This document shows, in pieces, positions 21,397 to 33,178 of a stretch of 64,000 nt of DNA; within the stretch, counting starts at the first letter, position 1, and every line of letters starts with the position of its first letter. Both the position numbers and the translations under genes were made by a program. The stretch covers positions 31,434,001 through 31,498,000 of the forward strand of contig OX485806.1 in NCBI GenBank assembly GCA_950295325.1, read 5' to 3'. Origin of the DNA: Polytrichum commune (taxonomy: Eukaryota; Streptophyta; Polytrichopsida; Polytrichales; Polytrichaceae). The notes below the pieces were generated by a model. The model worked only from the letters and a program-made list of their open reading frames with translations. It was not told where the DNA came from and made no database searches.

Positions 21397-22305
21397 TCCA
21401 TAAGAATCGATCGACCCTCACTTGACCACACATAATCCTAGCAATTCCCCTCTTAATATTTTCACTTGTCTTGGTGTGGTTATAATTTTTTTAGGAGGTG
21501 AGGAAAAGAACCTGCAAGCCCACTTAGGTGAAAGAATCCCAATAGGGGATAGGCATGTTCATGTTAATTTTTTGGTTAAGTCGGAGCATCACCTCCGCAC
21601 CTTCCCGCAAATTAACACTCACCACAATACCGATTGTGAGGGGGTGACCTTCCGAGTAGATTATGTTAAAAGTCGAGGCTTCACCCTTCAACTTCTCACA
21701 CCATCCACAATTCGGGAATTACCCTCTACAACGGATAACAACAATCACGAGTACAAAAGGCATTCCTTAATTAGTTAATGAGTTCACTTTGAAGAAATAA
21801 ACATACCTTGAGCAATCGCATCCCCCTGTGAGTTAGCACTCCCCTCAATCGTGACTCAATGTAACAACACCATAAACTTTGCGAAATATTAATTCAATCT
21901 AGAGCATGAAATGACAACTCCCAAAACTTTGAGACTCACCCCGAGGTGAGTGTCAAAGTTCAATGTCCTAAGGTGAATTTACCCTCTAATGTTTTAATGA
22001 GCTACTCGGTTATAGGTTCCTTTTAAGTTCTTAGCAAATCCCCAAAAAGGTTGAGGACGTACCTTCGCCGCGCTCCTTCCTCAAAAATGAATTTGCGTAA
22101 TTGACAATGCAATTCATTCCAAGGAATAGTTGAAATACAATGAATTCAAATGTAACCCAAAGAGAGAATACTTACCGAGTTTCGGGTGCTCCTTCCCTTC
22201 TCTCAAGTTTGTGTCTCCAATTTTTCCTAGTTGCCTCCAAGTCTCCTAGTCGCCTCCAAGTCTTGTAACTACCTTCCGCTTCGCTCCCGGCGGACGCACC
22301 AATTA
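21397..22305 (-). other. Gypsy leader: primer-binding site, 19-bp repeats, antisense ORF
   Basis: Next to the 5' LTR, on the minus strand, is TAATTGGTGCGTCCGCCGGG (22286-22305), the likely primer-binding site, whose tRNA I could not name. Two copies of a 19-bp GACTTGGAGGCGACTAGGA repeat follow at about 22240-22266. An antisense 118-codon ORF (21422-21778, plus strand) is present and has one residue changed in the relative at 60726-61082. Such antisense ORFs are known in some Tat-type elements, but nothing here proves it is expressed. Confidence 0.6.
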
Positions 22306-23846
22306 TGTGAGGCCAAACCCCCCACCCTTAAGCGTCCGTAGTCCGAGTAGTGGGTTTGGGCTCACATTCCTCCGCGGTATTGGATTTGGACTTGGATGAG
22401 TCCATAGTGCAAGGTTCACCCTTCAAGTGGTCTTGGATTTAACCAGCTCCTTCATAAACCCAGCTTCTTAGCTTCTAACTAAACAAACCCAGCTCCTTCA
22501 TAAACCCAACTCCTTCATGAACCCAGCTCCTTAGCTTCTAACTAAACAAACCCAGGTCCTTCATAAACCCAGCTCTTTACTTTCTAACTAAACAAACCCA
22601 GCTCCTTCATAAACCCAGCTCCTTCATGAACCCACAACTTTGTAGTTGTAATCCCCAACTACCTCACTAATTATTCAAGCCCTTAACTAATCTTCCTACC
22701 TAATTTCCCTAATTCTACTAACAACCCCTTTCTAATCACACAATTCTTCTCTAATCCTAAAATCCTAAAATCCTAGAGAGGAGAGGGGGAGAGAGAATTT
22801 CCTAACTTCACTAAGACTAACTAATCCACACAAGTATATTTTTGCACTCATCACAACATCAAGTGCTCAACTCTTAAACATGGAACTTACAACCACGTGT
22901 ATTCAAAACATGAACTTTAAGTACCACAAATTAGAATCATGAATTAACTTTAAAATCCTTCACGTCAACACTAATTCTACCAAGAGGTCAAGCCCTCTTC
23001 AAGGCTAACAAGCCTTGGCTCTCAAACTAAAAACTAAGCACACACATGTGCTCCAATATGGCTTCCCACACCCACACTTATAACTCGTGGGGTGCCTTGG
23101 AGCACAAAGGAAAGAGAGGATGAGTGAGGGAAGAATGAGGGATTATATAGTAAGCTTGAGGGGGTGAGCACCCTCAAGGCTCACGATAAGCCCTTGAGAT
23201 TTCCTCCTACTTAGTAGGCGCCAATCCTATCTTCTAAGCCTTCCTCCCTCAAATGATCAACAAGGATCCTAATTCGAACATTTAACTAGCCTTGGCTTTC
23301 TACCTACCACACTTTACCAAACTTGGGATGCTTCAACCCAAACTTAGCCTCCTTCGCTTTCCGCCGCCATAACTTTCTCCCCTTACTTTCCCAAATCGTC
23401 GCTCACCACTTAATTCAAACCACGATGCTTAACTCGTGATTTGATTGGTGCTTTGAGAATTTGCTTATCCTCCACCTTGCATTCTTCCTTGGGCCTTCCC
23501 CATTAAGTGGCCATGATGAGGTGGTCCACTTGTGCGCTCCATGTGATCCTCCATTCATCCCAATTCGAATGCACTTGCCTCTTGAGTCACTTTGGTTGTC
23601 TCCATCCATTTGTACTAGCCTACTAACTACTCAATCCAAGTTCTCCTTACCTATCCTCATTCATTCAAATCCTTCCGAAGGTAAAAACACAATAACAACT
23701 CACATCCTAGCCTCTTACAACATGGTACTTCTAAGACTAACATTTCACTCTTTTTATATTTTTGTGAAGTAACATGCTACTTCAAAGTGCATCAACTAAC
23801 GTTTCAAGGGTCTAAGACTAAATGTGGGCACCCTTTTGGGCTCACA
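22306..23846 (-). repeat. 5' LTR of the gypsy element
   Basis: Same length as 13555-15095 (offset 8751) and identical wherever I compared. It has a TATA box on the minus strand at about 23143-23151 and would drive transcription of gag-pol. Confidence 0.95.
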
Positions 23847-23851
23847 CCGGG

Positions 23852-24404
23852 CAGAAAAAATACCAAACCGACGTGGCATGTGACTCCATGTAGTCATGTT
23901 TTCTGCTGACGTGTAATATGACTTGCATGTGTCATAATTTTGCCGACATGGCAGGCCACGTGGAATGTGACTGCCAGTTTTTTGACTGCTTGTAGTCATG
24001 TTTTTTGGGGCGTTGGTCACATTTCCTGTAGGGATGACATTATTATATGACGTTCTGTAGTCATATTCTTAGTAACATGTGATGCACAATGTGACATGAT
24101 GGAGTGATATTCGCGTAGATGGAGAGTCACATTGTGTAGTTCTTTGTGCGTTGTTGTAACTGTATTGAGTTAGATTCGTATTACTTGCAATTCTGAATGT
24201 CAGTCACATTTCGTGGCACATTCCAAGCAATGACGACACATTCAAGTCATGTGCTACATGACTGAGCCAAATAAGAAATTGAGCACACAAATTGAGCAGA
24301 TAAATTTCAATAACTTGAACGATATTATGTAGTCCATGTCTCCAAGCATATCCAAATGTGTTCATCTTTCCTACATGATCCCTAAATGCGTAAACTACCG
24401 AAAT
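23852..24404. promoter_or_regulatory. CACTA-2 left subterminal region (continued)
   Basis: No ORF is supported. ATGTGACT, TGTAGTCATG and similar words recur, the same motif family as elsewhere in CACTA-2. It lies just downstream of the TNP1-like gene's stop codon. Confidence 0.6.
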
Positions 24405-27400
24405 CTAAGTGGTTTGTTGAGGTTCCGGCGGGATAGCCTTCAATGCTTCCACATGCCACTTGGTGATGGACTTCAGTGCATCGCCCAGACGCAGCATCGG
24501 AGGATCGTCGTCGTTGTTGCCCTCGTACAGCAACACGGATTCTGCTCCCGGCTCGATTGAGGACACGCAAACTGATACGTTGCCCTCCTCAATGAGGCGC
24601 CCGTGGAGTGAGCCTCCTGCAAGGCTCACGATGATGCCTTGCGCCACTACGTTCGCCTTGGCCTTGTTCTCCTCGTCCAAGTCAAACAATTTGACATTGG
24701 ACCCCGTGGCCAACGGCAAGGGTGCGTCCTCCACCAACGCATTAGCCGTCTCCGACAATACGAGAGTGTCATCTTCTGCTTATGTCTGCAGCAGAAAACG
24801 TAATTATCAACAATCAAAACAATCCGCGTGGAGTTACTGGAGCTTCAATATTCAAAATATGACCTTACACTAGGCTATGATTGTATAATATGACAGGACA
24901 TACTCATATAACGCACCGTAGTCATCAGATATGACAATAATGAATAATATAATTACGACCTATAACTGACCATAGTCATACAACCCATGACTAGCCATAG
25001 TCATATGAATGAACATAGTCATATTTCCTATGACTGACCATAGTCATATGACTGGACATAGTCATATTGTATGACCACAATAAGTTACATATTCACCTAG
25101 GGTCCTCATATTACTTCGTGGAGTGACATACCTATGCGGACATATGTTATCAGCATCTTACTTGTTTGCGATTGGAGTGAGAACCAAATAGAAACAAAAA
25201 ATATCCAAGAGCAGCTTACCTGTGTCGATGAACCTACCAGGTTCGTAGGTACCGACGCTAGATGGACCTCCTTGGTCAGATACGCCAAGCAATATTCAAT
25301 ATCGGATTGTTTGCGGGCCAATGCTTCGAATGGCCCGCAGATTCTGCGGAGGAAGTCATCGTTGGGGTTTAGGGGATCCCAAACCGGAAAGTTTAGGACA
25401 TTTGAGGGGGGGGGAACGCGCCGTCGCCGTTGTATCCCAATCGATTTGGAGACATCGTGTTGAGCCGTGCGTGGGGTCCGGAATCATATCAAATAGATTG
25501 CGGAGGTCTCTTATTGGGTTCTGCAGGGGGTAAGTCCGACCCCACAGAAAGCTCCATTGAGCTGTCGTTCCCGATGCAAGAAATGCACCTACAACCTCTA
25601 GTACGTTCTGCTCTACGGGGGACCATATCCCGACATCAAAATTAGAGAACAACATCGACAAAAACTTGTCGCAGTCGGTCTTTTTATTTATTTTTACATT
25701 CAGGTCCTTTGCGTGGTGGATCACTAGATCCGGGCCCCACTCTCTCCTATCGTGCAGAGGTCTGATATCGCAAAGAAGCCCTACAACATTCAACACTATA
25801 ATTTTCCTACGCCCGGAGTCCGACACTCTTACCAAGGGGACCTTCGCAGCTAACGGCTGGAACTTCGGAGCATTGCCAGCCTTCTTCTTCTTCTTCTGTG
25901 GACTGCCTCCTTTATGTGCCCGTTTTGCCGGCCTCTTCGTCGCAGGCTCCTCATGGTCTTCGTCCTCCTGCAAGTCCACGGGTTGATCCTGACTCGCTCC
26001 AACCGTCATAACCTGGAAGGCCACGACCCAGTAACACTCTTGCGTTAGATTATGACTCGGCCCTGTCATACATGATTGCTTGTGATAACCTCATGTCATG
26101 TTATATGACTGCTACTTCTCATGTTTTATGACTGAAGTGAGTCATATAGTATGACCGCCTATAGTCGTATAACATGACTGCCTAGAGTCATATTATATGA
26201 CTGCCTACAGTCATATTATGTGACATAGTCATATGACTGTCCAATGTTGATGCCAAATTAAAGACATAAAGCTTGCACGTAAGTATAACTATCTGACAAG
26301 TATAATGTGCATATGACATGAATGCCAACCTCTTTCTGTCGAGCCATTGCACGCCGGGTAGGCCGTGCATCGCGTTCCGCCAATAGCTTCTCCGCTTCGC
26401 CCTTCCTCTTCTTGGCTATGGGTTTCTTCTTTTGAATGACGGGTTGGCAACCCATATCTGCTAGGGTGTTACGCAGGGGCTCCGATGCCGCAGTCGACCC
26501 AGTATGCCCGGATTCCGCCGACTTCCCAGTTGCCTGCATGTTCTAATGATCTACATGAGGCGTGTATTAGTGAACGATCTTCATGCATGACATACAACAT
26601 TGCTGAAGCAAAGGTGTTCCATACATGTACTCGAAGCGAGTACTAGAGGGTATACAGACGCAACCTTTTCGGCGGTTACTTGGATCACGTCGACTCCCGC
26701 TTCCGCCGTGGCTGGCGGTTCCATGTCCGTGGCCGTCGTTCGCTTCTGCACCTCCAGCAGCAGCTGCTTCACCATAGCCTTCATATCTTCCATCTCCCCC
26801 TTCATGCTATCCTGGAAGTCGTGCAGCTCGCTCCGCGTAACAAAGAGGGCTCTATCTCCCGCTCTTGCATTTGGGAGTGGCCCTCTGGACGACGATGACC
26901 GGCCCCGTCCTGATTTCCCGGGTGTCGCTAGCTCGGTCTCCACCTCCAGCTGCGTCGGGGGCCGCTCTAAATCTGCGGCCTGTGAGCAACTGTGGATCCA
27001 TGAAAAATACGTAAACATACTAAATATGACTAGGTAAAGTCATATGACTAAGAATATGACTAGGTAAAGTCATATGACTCAGAATATGACTAGCTAAAGT
27101 CATATTACTCATAATATGACTACCTGAAGTCATATTACTCAACATATGACTAGGTGAAGTCATATGACTCACAATATGACTAGGTGAAGCCATATGTGTC
27201 TGAATATGAATAGGTGAAGTCATATTCAGGTCACATGTGACTATCTATGGCCATATGACTCATGGTATGACTATGTAAAGTGATATCATTCATTATATGA
27301 CCGAATTGTATGACTGCAGGTTGTCACCTATTTATGTTTGAATGACTTGCACACAAAATCACTTACCAGTCTAGAGCGCACCTCTCCCTCGGACCTTCCA

Positions 27401-29873
27401 GAATACGACAAGGTCTGCACGGTCTGCCGTGCGGCTTTCATGCGCGTAGCTTCCGCGATTTTGTCCGTCCGGGCAATTAAGCGCTTGAAGTTGTCGACGT
27501 GCGCCTTCTTCACATACGGTGGGAGCGGGCCACAACTCTCTATGAGTTTCTTCATGTTCGACCTGCGAGTCCGCATCTGCTAGCGCAAAATCTGAAGAAA
27601 AAAAACAGCTTCAGGCACGTCTCCGAGTCCACCACGGTACTCGAACTGTGCGGCCATCTTGTCTTTAATCGCCAACAACAAGGGCCGTGGGTGTGCCCTG
27701 AAGTTGTCAACGCTCCAGTCGAGGTCGCGAGAGTACCCGCGTAGTCGCGTCAGCCAGTCAGGCCTGTGTATCCCTGTCGGGCACCCGGCCTTGTCAACGT
27801 CGACCCACAAACGTTGACCACCACTGGAAGTGTGCAGCTCGTCACTCTTCTTCAAGGACCGCCTAAGGTTCTTCAACTTCGACTGTCGATGCTGCGCGTT
27901 TCCGTCGTCGCCTTGAACCTCTGCAGTCCGGCCAAGGCAACGCACCTTCTCGCGAAGTTGTGTTGGATCGGCTCCTTTTTGAGCCATACGCCGCAAAATG
28001 CTTACTTCCCGGAGCTCCAACTCGTCAAGGAGCTCGTTACGATGCCCTGCGCCATCCTCTTCCTCCTCGTTGTCCGCCGATGCGTCGTCGGCGTCCATCT
28101 CGCAAGCCCGGAGAGTATCTTGCATGTCTTGGGACAGCAGGATATCCTCCTCATCGACCGCCTTGCCCTTCTTTCCACTGGATTGCAACGGCCATGACCT
28201 GGGTTCATTTGCATTTCCCTACACACCCAGACGTACAATACATTATATGACTGCATGACTATACTAAGTTACATAATATGACTGGATAAAGTCATATGAC
28301 TACCTATAATCATGTAACGCGAACGACTGAATGCGGAAGCAAATGCAAGAAACTACGGAGATGTATGTTTTTACCTTCCGCCTCCTTGGTTTGGGCCGCT
28401 CGTCCTCAGAAGTCTCCTCTTCGTCCTCTTCGTCCTCGTCATCATCGAGGTCCGTTTCAGGAAGTTGTTTTTTTCCCTTCGCTCGAGTGGTCACACCCCA
28501 GCCACCACCCTGCTCTACAGATGGGCCCGGCTCTCCCACAGGCACGCCACGGCTGCTCTCAAAAACACGCGCAACCTCATTCCCCACTCTCTCCAAAACC
28601 GGCAGTGAAATTGCCGGGAAACTAGCAATTGTGCGAAATACTTCCACTTGCATGCCATCAGGCAGATTAGCTATTTTTGTTATCAAATTGACTAGTACAT
28701 TGTTCATTTCGGCATTTTTGGTGGAAGTCGCGGGAACCACACTGTTCAGTACGAGCGGGGGTTATTAGACGGACATTACATCTTACAAAAATTGTGACTC
28801 CAACACATGCCAATGCTAAAACATGACTCAAATGAGTCATGTGGGTGAAAATTAGTATGACTGGGAGGAGTCATAATCATGAAATTGTTCACAACATGTA
28901 ATGAGGATGGTTGAAAATAAAAATTGAAATTGAATGTCTATTACTGGAACTCAGTTCAGGATTCCATTGTAATTGTTAGAACCTATTGCAGAGTTGACAA
29001 CACATACACATTGTCAACACATACACCTACACATACACAACACATACACGTACACATACACATACACAACACATACACATTGTCAACACATAAAATTGAG
29101 CTTGAACCTTTGTGAATTCATCTTACGAAAGGAATATGTAACAAACACATACACGTGCTCTAGCTAGTATTAATTGAGTTCCAATAATTCAAACTTTCAT
29201 TATCATCACGGGCACCAACCAATCATGCATGTGAGCAGCTTAGTTAGCCCCCACTACATTGTTCCTCAATATGACACCCGAATTATTTAGCCTATGCATT
29301 ATGGTTTCAATTCCCTTTCAAATTTGGTAACTCTGGACTGTTGGGTAGTATGGAATTATTCATTCATTATGTGATGTCAAAAAAAAACATTGTTCATACA
29401 CATGATCATAAATGCACGATCGTAGAAAACCAATAGAAGCCACATATGATGCACAACAACAAAGTTGTGGGAAGAAGTTACAATATTTTTAGGACTGGGA
29501 GGAGTCATAATCACAAAAATGTGACTGGACTGTGTCATAATGACCTTAAAGTATGACTACAGTGAGTCATAATATTTTGAACTATGACTACAGGGAGTCA
29601 TAATACTATGAACTATGATTGCAAACAGTCATGTCTTCAGCAAGTTGTATGCAATTTATGACTACAAGGACTCTTAAAAGTTTCAAAATTCATAAGCAAC
29701 CCTAGCTGTAGCGGGTCCGTTGTATTAGGGTTTGGTCATACATACCCGGGGTCCTCAGGTCTCTTGAAATGAGAAGTCCCAATCGGTGACAGACCCAGTT
29801 CCCGCAGCTTCTGGTTGTTGGCCTCGATGTTTTTCTTCCGCATCCTCTCATACTCCGGAATTTCCTCCTCCAT
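24405..29873 (-). CDS. CACTA-2 TNP1-like protein with an internal FCP1-like HAD domain (split gene, lightly damaged)
   Basis: Minus strand. Exon 1 starts MEEEIPEYERMRKKNIEANN (29873-29746); YE..R..NI..N is common at the start of plant CACTA proteins. Then come 28741-28375 (acidic), 28218-27583, 27576-27367, 26979-26665, 26533-26330, 26012-25220 and a last exon ending at 24405. Phases agree for most junctions. 28218-27367 resembles Transposase_24. 26012-25220 is FCP1/NLI-interacting-factor-like: KIIVLNVVGLLCD, FDVGIWSPVEQN, SFLWGR, then LQIDWD. The final exon (LFDLDEENKAKANVVAQG, LHGRLIEEGNVSV) resembles the TNP1 C-terminal domain (Transposase_23). Damage: a TAG at 27580-27582 unless it lies in a short intron, and a 9-C run (25406-25414) where 8 would keep the frame. 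The phosphatase nucleophile Asp is Asn, so it is probably inactive. Confidence 0.62.
24950..25090. repeat. TATGACT/AGTCATA motif cluster in an intron
   Basis: CATAGTCATATGACTG-type words recur about every 15-20 bp, in the intron before the last exon of the TNP1-like gene. Confidence 0.8.
26095..26250. repeat. TATGACT/AGTCATA motif cluster in an intron
   Basis: At least eight ATGACTGCC...AGTCATATT words in the intron between 26330 and 26012, with the same core as the CACTA-2 ends. Confidence 0.8.
27023..27232. repeat. Seven 30-bp tandem repeats (AATATGACTAGGTAAAGTCA unit)
   Basis: Seven consecutive 30-bp units, each AATATGACTAGGTRAAGTCATATGACTCA-like, start at 27023, 27053, and so on. Each unit is a near-palindrome around ATATGACT...AGTCATAT. 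They lie in the intron between 27367 and 26979. Confidence 0.95.
28985..29095. repeat. (ACACAT)n-rich microsatellite
   Basis: CACATACACATTGTCAACACATACACC and related strings repeat here, in the intron between exon 1 (ends 29746) and 28741. Confidence 0.85.
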
Positions 29874-30659
29874 GATTCTACAATACCCAAATGCACATTA
29901 GTGTTCATTGAGGACAATTAGGCTGTCCCCATTGCTGCCGTTCCAGCTACACCGTGAGCGGAGGAGGTGGAGAACAACCAGCACCTCCACAACTGAGCGA
30001 CACGGAAGTTGCGAATTCAAGTGAGCTCACCTTTCTCCTCTTCGTATTACTTTATGTGTGTGGGGTATTAGTATGAGGTGTCTAAAGGAATCCAATAGGA
30101 AACCACATTTAGTGTCCGAATTATGATTGATCATTTCACAATTTACATTGTCGTCTTTCAAAGTACAAGTTCTGAGATTTTTGAAGTGTTAATATTTAAC
30201 CTAAAATCTTAACCTTGGAGATGAGAGAGTGCACAACCTTGGAGAGTGAGACAATCTCGAACAGAGAGAGAGACGCCCAAGAGAGAGATTTAGTGTCCGA
30301 ATTAGGGTTACCCTCAGCCCAAAAAGTTAAGTGGTGCTGCCGAAGGATCAAAGTGCACCCAGCTCTCTTTATGCACCGAAGTAGAAGAATCTGGTAGAAG
30401 CAACGAACCCAGCACCGAACTTAGATTACAACCCAGCACCCTGCACTTTGAAAAGTAATCCAACCCAGCACCGAACCCCAGCACTCTCCCACTCAGCTCC
30501 CGGGGACCCTGCACCTCGGAACCCTGCACCGAGCACTCTCCCACTCAGCTCCCGGGGACCCTGCATCGAGGACCCTATATCCCTTCGCCGACCCTGTATC
30601 CCTTCACCCTCGGAAGAACACCGACACCCTGTTCGCCTTCGAGGGAGATGAGTTCAGAA

Positions 30660-31050
30660 GGCGGGAGCTTTAGGTCGAAAAGAGAAAACAGATGTCCGAG
30701 GGAGGGAGGAAGGGAGAGAGCGCGGGGATGGAGGGGGGGGGGCCAGAGAGAGAGAGAGATAGATAGAGAGGTCCGAGGGAGGGAGGAAGGGAGAGAGCGC
30801 GGGGAGGGAGGTAGGGGGGGCAGAGAGAGAGAGAGAGAGGTCCGAGGGAGGGAGGGAGGGCGGGCACAGAGAGAGAGAGAGGTCCGAGGGAGGGAGGAAG
30901 GGAGGGGGGGCACAGAGAGAGCGAGAGAGGTCGGAGGGAGGGAGGAAGGGAGAGAGCGCGGGGAGGGAGGGAGGGGGGGCAGAGAGAGGTCGGGGTCCGA
31001 GTGAGGGAGGAAAGGAGGGAGGGGGGGCAAAGAGAGATATGTGACTGAGA
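30660..31050. repeat. GA-rich minisatellite
   Basis: Units of about 55-70 bp containing GAGAGAGGTCCGAGGGAGGG, AAGGGAGAGAGCGCGGGGAG and a GGGGGGGC run repeat about six times. ORFs over this array on both strands are repeat by-products. Confidence 0.92.
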
Positions 31051-32928
31051 GAGAGGGGCAGTCACAAATTAAAAAAATGGAATGTGGCTTCAAAATAGAT
31101 CATGAATTTTAATTTGCACCTAAAAAGTTGAATTTTTAGATTTATTTATAGTAATAAATATTGCGCTATGAAAAAATGACTGTCAAATAAGTGATTGTTA
31201 TTGGAACACCATAAATCTATAATCACCCAGAAAAAAGTGAAAAGTGAAAAGTGAAAAAAGTGTGAAAAGTGTTCTCATTTTCAATAACAGGGTAAAAAAG
31301 GGTCCGATCATGGATTTACTTAGGGCCCCATTGAAATTACTTTTACAAAAAAAATATGGGTTTCATCACACTTATATGGGTTTTATCCATATACAAAAAA
31401 AGTATGGGTTTTATCCATGTGATTTTTTATACCAATATAAATTTATCTCTATCAAATGAAGAATTATCCAGTAGGTCAAATATTCATTTTTTCTAAGGGG
31501 ATTCTAGCTCTTCTCCCTAATTTACTTTATAAGGCATGAACTTGACGAGGGATTTGTGGTGTCTATGTAAACTCATCCATTATGAAGGAGGAAACGTAGT
31601 GAATTGTAGTATAACTTGTATTTGACTCCAAAAATAACATCAAAGACCCTGAATTAATCTTATGGAGTCTAGTTGGAATAAATCGACCCTCAACCTTGAC
31701 GGGGACCTTTTTTAAACTAAATCCCCTTCATCCACATTGGATGACTTGACACAGACGCCACAGATCCGAAGCGAGGCATGAACTACACATGCCTCCAACA
31801 CAGCACATAATAGTGGTCAATTATTGCTTAATATAATACCTATGTGTCCTTTGAGCTTGTATTTGGTACCTTCTTAATATTTAAGTGTTTTGTTAACAAA
31901 TGAAACCCATCTATCAGGTCGGTGTTCATTGAGTCTGCTTTGCACTTCTAGGACGAGTTTTCATTTAGAAGCGAAAAGAAATGTTGATGTTGAATTGGTC
32001 CCTTGGTACCACCTTTTCTAAGTATGTAAGGTAGATGGGCTTAAGTGGCTCACTTCTTTAATCGGACTTAAAGATATGATTGATAATTGGTTCGGTGAGG
32101 ATCAAAAAGAAAATATCATAAAGACATATGTTTAGAAAAGATTGGAATACGTCTTCAAATTTCAAAGAACTACTCTACATTCAACAATGAACACAATTGG
32201 GAGAACCCGCGTATTTAGTTAAGAAATCAACAAATGTTATGCATTTCTCATAACTATAATTAAATCAAATGAAACTAATGCTTGGTGTTTGCTCGGCTTT
32301 GAAAATAGGAAACTTTAGCTCACTATGTGTGAGCCCCCATATATAATTGTGTACACTCAATGACCAAGAAGATACATATTGTGCACAATGGTCCATAAGG
32401 TCACATTAGTGGTCACTAAAGTAAGTGGGTCTTGAATAAACACAACTCTCTTTAAACCCTCTTCTCATAGGATGTGAAATACGCAATTAGTGCAAAATGA
32501 TTAGCAAATCCAAATTGTGCCCATAGCCATTTTCCTAAGTATGCTTTACAACATGTCCCATGATCAAGGCTTTAAAAAGTGACGTGAATATCTATTGGTC
32601 GTGGTTTTTGGACAATGAGACATCCTAATTTTCTTTCCTCGCAGCCCTTGATCTCATATTGAAAACAACCCTTATCCAACTCAAAGAGAATAAGCTACTT
32701 AGTTTATGACTTGTCGAGTCTTCTCAACCAACTCAACTAGGATACTTTAATTTAAATCATACAATCATATGCCATGATTTATCAAACACGTTCATGACTG
32801 TTGTAAAAGAAGATTCATACAAAGTGGATTGGGTTCATGATGTTTCATAATATTCCTTCAAGTTGCTTCACGACTTAGGTGAGAGTATTTTCACGCCTTC
32901 TAGTCATGAGCTGATGACAGTCATGTCT

Positions 32929-33067
32929 TATATGACTGGCATGTGTTATATGACTCCCGCGTGTTATATGACTGCCATGTCTTATATGACTCCCTTGTGT
33001 TATATGACTGTCATGTCTTATATGACTCCCCTGTGTTATATGACTGCCTTGGGTTATTTGACTCCCC
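32929..33067. repeat. Eight 18-bp tandem repeats (TATATGACTSCCNTGTST)
   Basis: Consecutive units TATATGACTGGCATGTGT, TATATGACTCCCGCGTGT and so on begin every 18 bp from 32929 to 33055. Each holds the TATGACT core found at the element's ends. The array stops about 110 bp before the zinc-finger/SET start codon. Confidence 0.95.
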
Positions 33068-33178
33068 AACCGTATTAATCCACATAGATACGTGACTGCG
33101 TGCATATGAGCACTTCCTCCTTGTAAGGTATTCCCATATCACAAATTGACCCAGCGCGTATGCCGTGCACACCACAGG

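Larger units (their letters stand above)
13555..23846 (-). mobile_element. Full-length Ty3/gypsy retrotransposon, very young insertion
   Basis: It is bounded by the 5-bp duplication CCGGG (13550-13554 and 23847-23851). Two LTRs of equal length (1541 bp) flank an internal region with one long gag-pol ORF on the minus strand. I saw no difference between the LTRs in the stretches compared, so insertion is very recent. There is no chromodomain, and the leader is about 0.9 kb. These points fit the non-chromovirus (Tat/Athila-like) plant gypsy group, by inference. A near-identical relative in the opposite orientation begins at 58068. It interrupts the left end of CACTA-2. Confidence 0.95.
29874..33178. 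promoter_or_regulatory. CACTA-2 divergent intergenic region
   Basis: This 3.3-kb stretch separates the divergent TNP1-like (minus) and TNP2/SET (plus) genes and should hold both promoters. It contains short CCCAGCACC/CTCAGCTCCCGGGGACCCTGCA repeats (30410-30610), a GA-rich minisatellite (30660-31050) and an AT-rich part without ORFs (31060-32900). An 18-bp repeat array follows at 32929-33067. No gene is supported. Confidence 0.55.

Noticed and set aside
27020-27240. CRISPR-like regular repeats
   Set aside because: The 30-bp units are directly adjacent with no unique spacers, inside a plant transposon intron.
30575-31093. Long ORFs on both strands (proline/serine-rich, and arginine/glycine-rich)
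   Set aside because: They are translations of the GA-rich minisatellite and lack any other coding sign.
32863-33078. 71-codon ORF of repeated YMTPLC units
   Set aside because: It is the 18-bp array read in frame (18 is divisible by 3), and it is more likely regulatory DNA.
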